From the NCBI GenBank assembly GCA_022722495.1, contig JAIJLI010000166.1, positions 1 through 5,444 on the forward strand: DNA of 5,444 nt, written 5' to 3'. The notes below the pieces were generated by a model. That model saw only the letters and a program-made list of their open reading frames with translations, had not been told where the DNA came from and did no database searches. A program made the position numbers and the translations under genes. This DNA comes from Dialister sp. Lineage in GTDB: Bacteria > Bacillota > Negativicutes > Veillonellales > Dialisteraceae. This document shows, piece after piece, positions 5,417-5,444 of this stretch (positions within the stretch are counted from its first letter, which is position 1; each line of letters opens with the position of its first letter).

Positions 5417-5444
5417 GCGGTGCGGCGCATCAGAATATAGAAGC

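Noticed and set aside
1..5444. CRISPR arrays, tRNA or rRNA genes, insertion sequences, toxin-antitoxin or defence genes
   Set aside because: None was seen. There are no regularly spaced repeats, cloverleaf sequences, transposase-like proteins or terminal inverted repeats. The window is a transporter locus, not a novel multi-gene system.

Overview
The window is a compact cluster of three solute-transporter genes, all on the + strand. Two are paralogous alanine/glycine:cation symporters (AGCS family), each preceded by its own tandem glycine riboswitch. Between them sits a dicarboxylate/amino acid:cation symporter (DAACS, GltP/GltPh-like) with its own predicted promoter and no riboswitch. Strong Shine-Dalgarno sites, intrinsic terminators and glycine riboswitches ahead of AGCS genes suggest a Bacillota-type anaerobe. 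The moderately GC-rich coding DNA would fit Negativicutes, but that is a guess from style and not a placement.

Layout. Positions 1-159 hold a tandem glycine riboswitch whose first aptamer is cut by the left edge. Its antiterminator/terminator platform runs to 245, and AGCS gene 1 (294-1745) follows, ended by a terminator at 1798-1829. Positions 1830-2165 carry no credible gene: a GC-rich part with several hairpins, then a strongly AT-rich part. A promoter at 2166-2195 leads to the DAACS gene (2267-3472). After a weak hairpin and a probable promoter near 3557-3562, a second, complete tandem glycine riboswitch (about 3570-3745) and its platform (to 3807) lead to AGCS gene 2 (3873-5264), which ends in a strong hairpin at 5271-5305. 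The right end (5306-5444) has no gene but carries two different heptamer tandem repeats.

How it works together. The three proteins should import small neutral amino acids (glycine, alanine) and an acidic amino acid or C4-dicarboxylate by coupling to Na+ or H+. In both riboswitches the 3' strand of the second aptamer's P1 helix can also form an antiterminator with the 5' arm of the terminator. Glycine binding should hold that strand in P1 and let the terminator form. I therefore infer that both are OFF switches which shut down uptake when glycine is plentiful. The families are all known. The unusual parts are the duplicated riboswitch-symporter unit, its nearly identical first aptamers, and the unexplained non-coding stretches.
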